Below are positions 5,513-6,089 of a stretch of 6,089 nucleotides of DNA, piece by piece. The position numbers and the translations under genes are program-made. Origin of the DNA: Betaproteobacteria bacterium (GTDB lineage Bacteria; Pseudomonadota; Gammaproteobacteria; Burkholderiales; Burkholderiaceae_C); NCBI GenBank assembly GCA_009925955.1, contig RFPX01000082.1, positions 1-6,089 on the forward strand, given 5' to 3'. Within the stretch, counting starts at the first letter, position 1, and the number at the start of each line of letters is the position of its first letter. The notes under the pieces are model-generated. The model worked only from the letters and a program-made list of their open reading frames with translations. It had not been told where the DNA came from and searched no databases.

Positions 5513-6089
5513 ATGCGTCGAGACACCTTCCTCAAAGCCCTGGCCGCAGCCGCCGCCACCGCCGCTTGGCCTCATGCCGCCCACGCGGCCAGCCCCTTGA
5601 AGATGATGATCCCTGCCAACCCTGGTGGCGGCTGGGACACCACTGGCCGTGCGTTGGGCAAGGCGATGGTGGATGCAGGGCTGGTGCCCAGCGTGTCCTA
5701 CGACAACAAAGGTGGCGCCGCCGGTGCCTTGGGACTGGCCCAATTCGTCAATGCCAGCAAAGGGGACCCCAACGCCCTGATGGTGATGGGCGCCGTGATG
5801 CTCGGCGGCATCATCACCAGCAAGGCACCGGTGAACCTGCTGGCCAATTGCACGCCGATTGCGCGCCTGACCAGCGAGTTCAACGTGTTCGTCTTGCCGG
5901 CCAACTCGCCCTTCAAGTCCATGAAGGACGTGGTGGAGCAGATGAAGAAGGACCCGGGCAGCGTGAAATGGGGTGGCGGTTCGCGCGGCTCGACCGAGCA
6001 CATCGCAGCGGCCATGCTGGCGCGCGAAGTGGGGGTGGATGCCTCCAAGATCAACTATGTGCCCTTCCGCGGCGGCGGTGAGGCCACCG
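5513..6089 (+). CDS. Bug/TctC-family tripartite tricarboxylate transporter binding protein, 3' truncated
   Basis: The first 192 residues are visible of a protein normally about 320 long; it runs off the window end. The N-terminus MRRDTFLKAL, followed by an Ala-rich core and AHA at 23-25, is an export signal. The RR-D-T-FLK pattern resembles a twin-arginine signal but has one extra residue between RR and FLK, so Sec or Tat export is undecided. The mature part shows family blocks: IPANPGGGWDTTGRAL (34-48), the YDNKGGAAGALGLAQF block (63-78), LLANCTPIARLTSEFNVFVLP (109-129, split here at the Cys113 region), VKWGGGSRGSTEH (151-163) and NYVPFRGGGEA (181-191). Such proteins capture carboxylates or similar small acids in the periplasm for a TctAB permease, or act as orphan receptors. 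The ligand cannot be told from this part. Whether tctB and tctA genes follow is outside the window. The hairpin upstream separates it from the BON gene, so it has its own promoter. Confidence 0.92.
   Translation, partial: MRRDTFLKALAAAAATAAWPHAAHAASPLKMMIPANPGGGWDTTGRALGKAMVDAGLVPSVSYDNKGGAAGALGLAQFVNASKGDPNALMVMGAVMLGGIITSKAPVNLLANCTPIARLTSEFNVFVLPANSPFKSMKDVVEQMKKDPGSVKWGGGSRGSTEHIAAAMLAREVGVDASKINYVPFRGGGEAT

Noticed and set aside
5458..6081. Plus-strand open frame across the binding-protein gene in another frame
   Set aside because: The TctC-family frame starting at 5513 carries all the conserved blocks; this frame has none.

Overview
The window is a high-GC, gene-dense chromosomal fragment, most likely from a betaproteobacterium of the order Burkholderiales, probably Comamonadaceae. 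This is inferred from the DUF3717-type N-terminus of the first gene, the Bug/TctC-type solute-binding protein at the right edge, the style of the three-BON protein and the strong G/C bias at third codon positions. There are no mobile elements, CRISPR arrays, tRNA or rRNA genes. No intergenic gap exceeds about 210 bases.

Layout, left to right. (1) Positions 1-387 (+): the 3' part of a small zinc-ribbon-like protein, DUF3717 followed by DUF1289. Its stop overlaps the GTG start of (2), a 471-residue NorM-type MATE efflux pump at 384-1799 (+). (3) On the minus strand is a three-gene cluster read from 4557 down to 1744. It encodes a secreted Spy/CpxP-like (LTXXQ) periplasmic protein, an OmpR-family response regulator and a CpxA-like sensor histidine kinase. 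The genes overlap by 23 and 4 bases, so they almost certainly share one transcript. The kinase gene runs 56 bases into the convergent MATE gene. (4) Divergent from this operon, across a 210-base regulatory gap, is a leaderless protein with three BON domains (4768-5421, +). (5) A strong GC hairpin and a plausible sigma-70 promoter precede the start of a tripartite tricarboxylate transporter (Bug/TctC) binding protein (5513 to the right edge, +), which is cut by the window end.

Working model (inference): the minus-strand operon is an envelope-stress or metal-responsive two-component system. Its first gene is a periplasmic chaperone or sensor carrying a His/Met/Gly-rich segment, which may feed back on the kinase. 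The divergent BON gene and the neighbouring efflux pump are candidate regulon members, but no recognised binding box proves this. I see no wholly new system. The points most worth a second look are the chaperone-first operon order with degenerate LTXXQ motifs, the convergent coding overlap, the DUF3717-DUF1289 protein coupled to a MATE pump, and the structured promoter region of the binding-protein gene.
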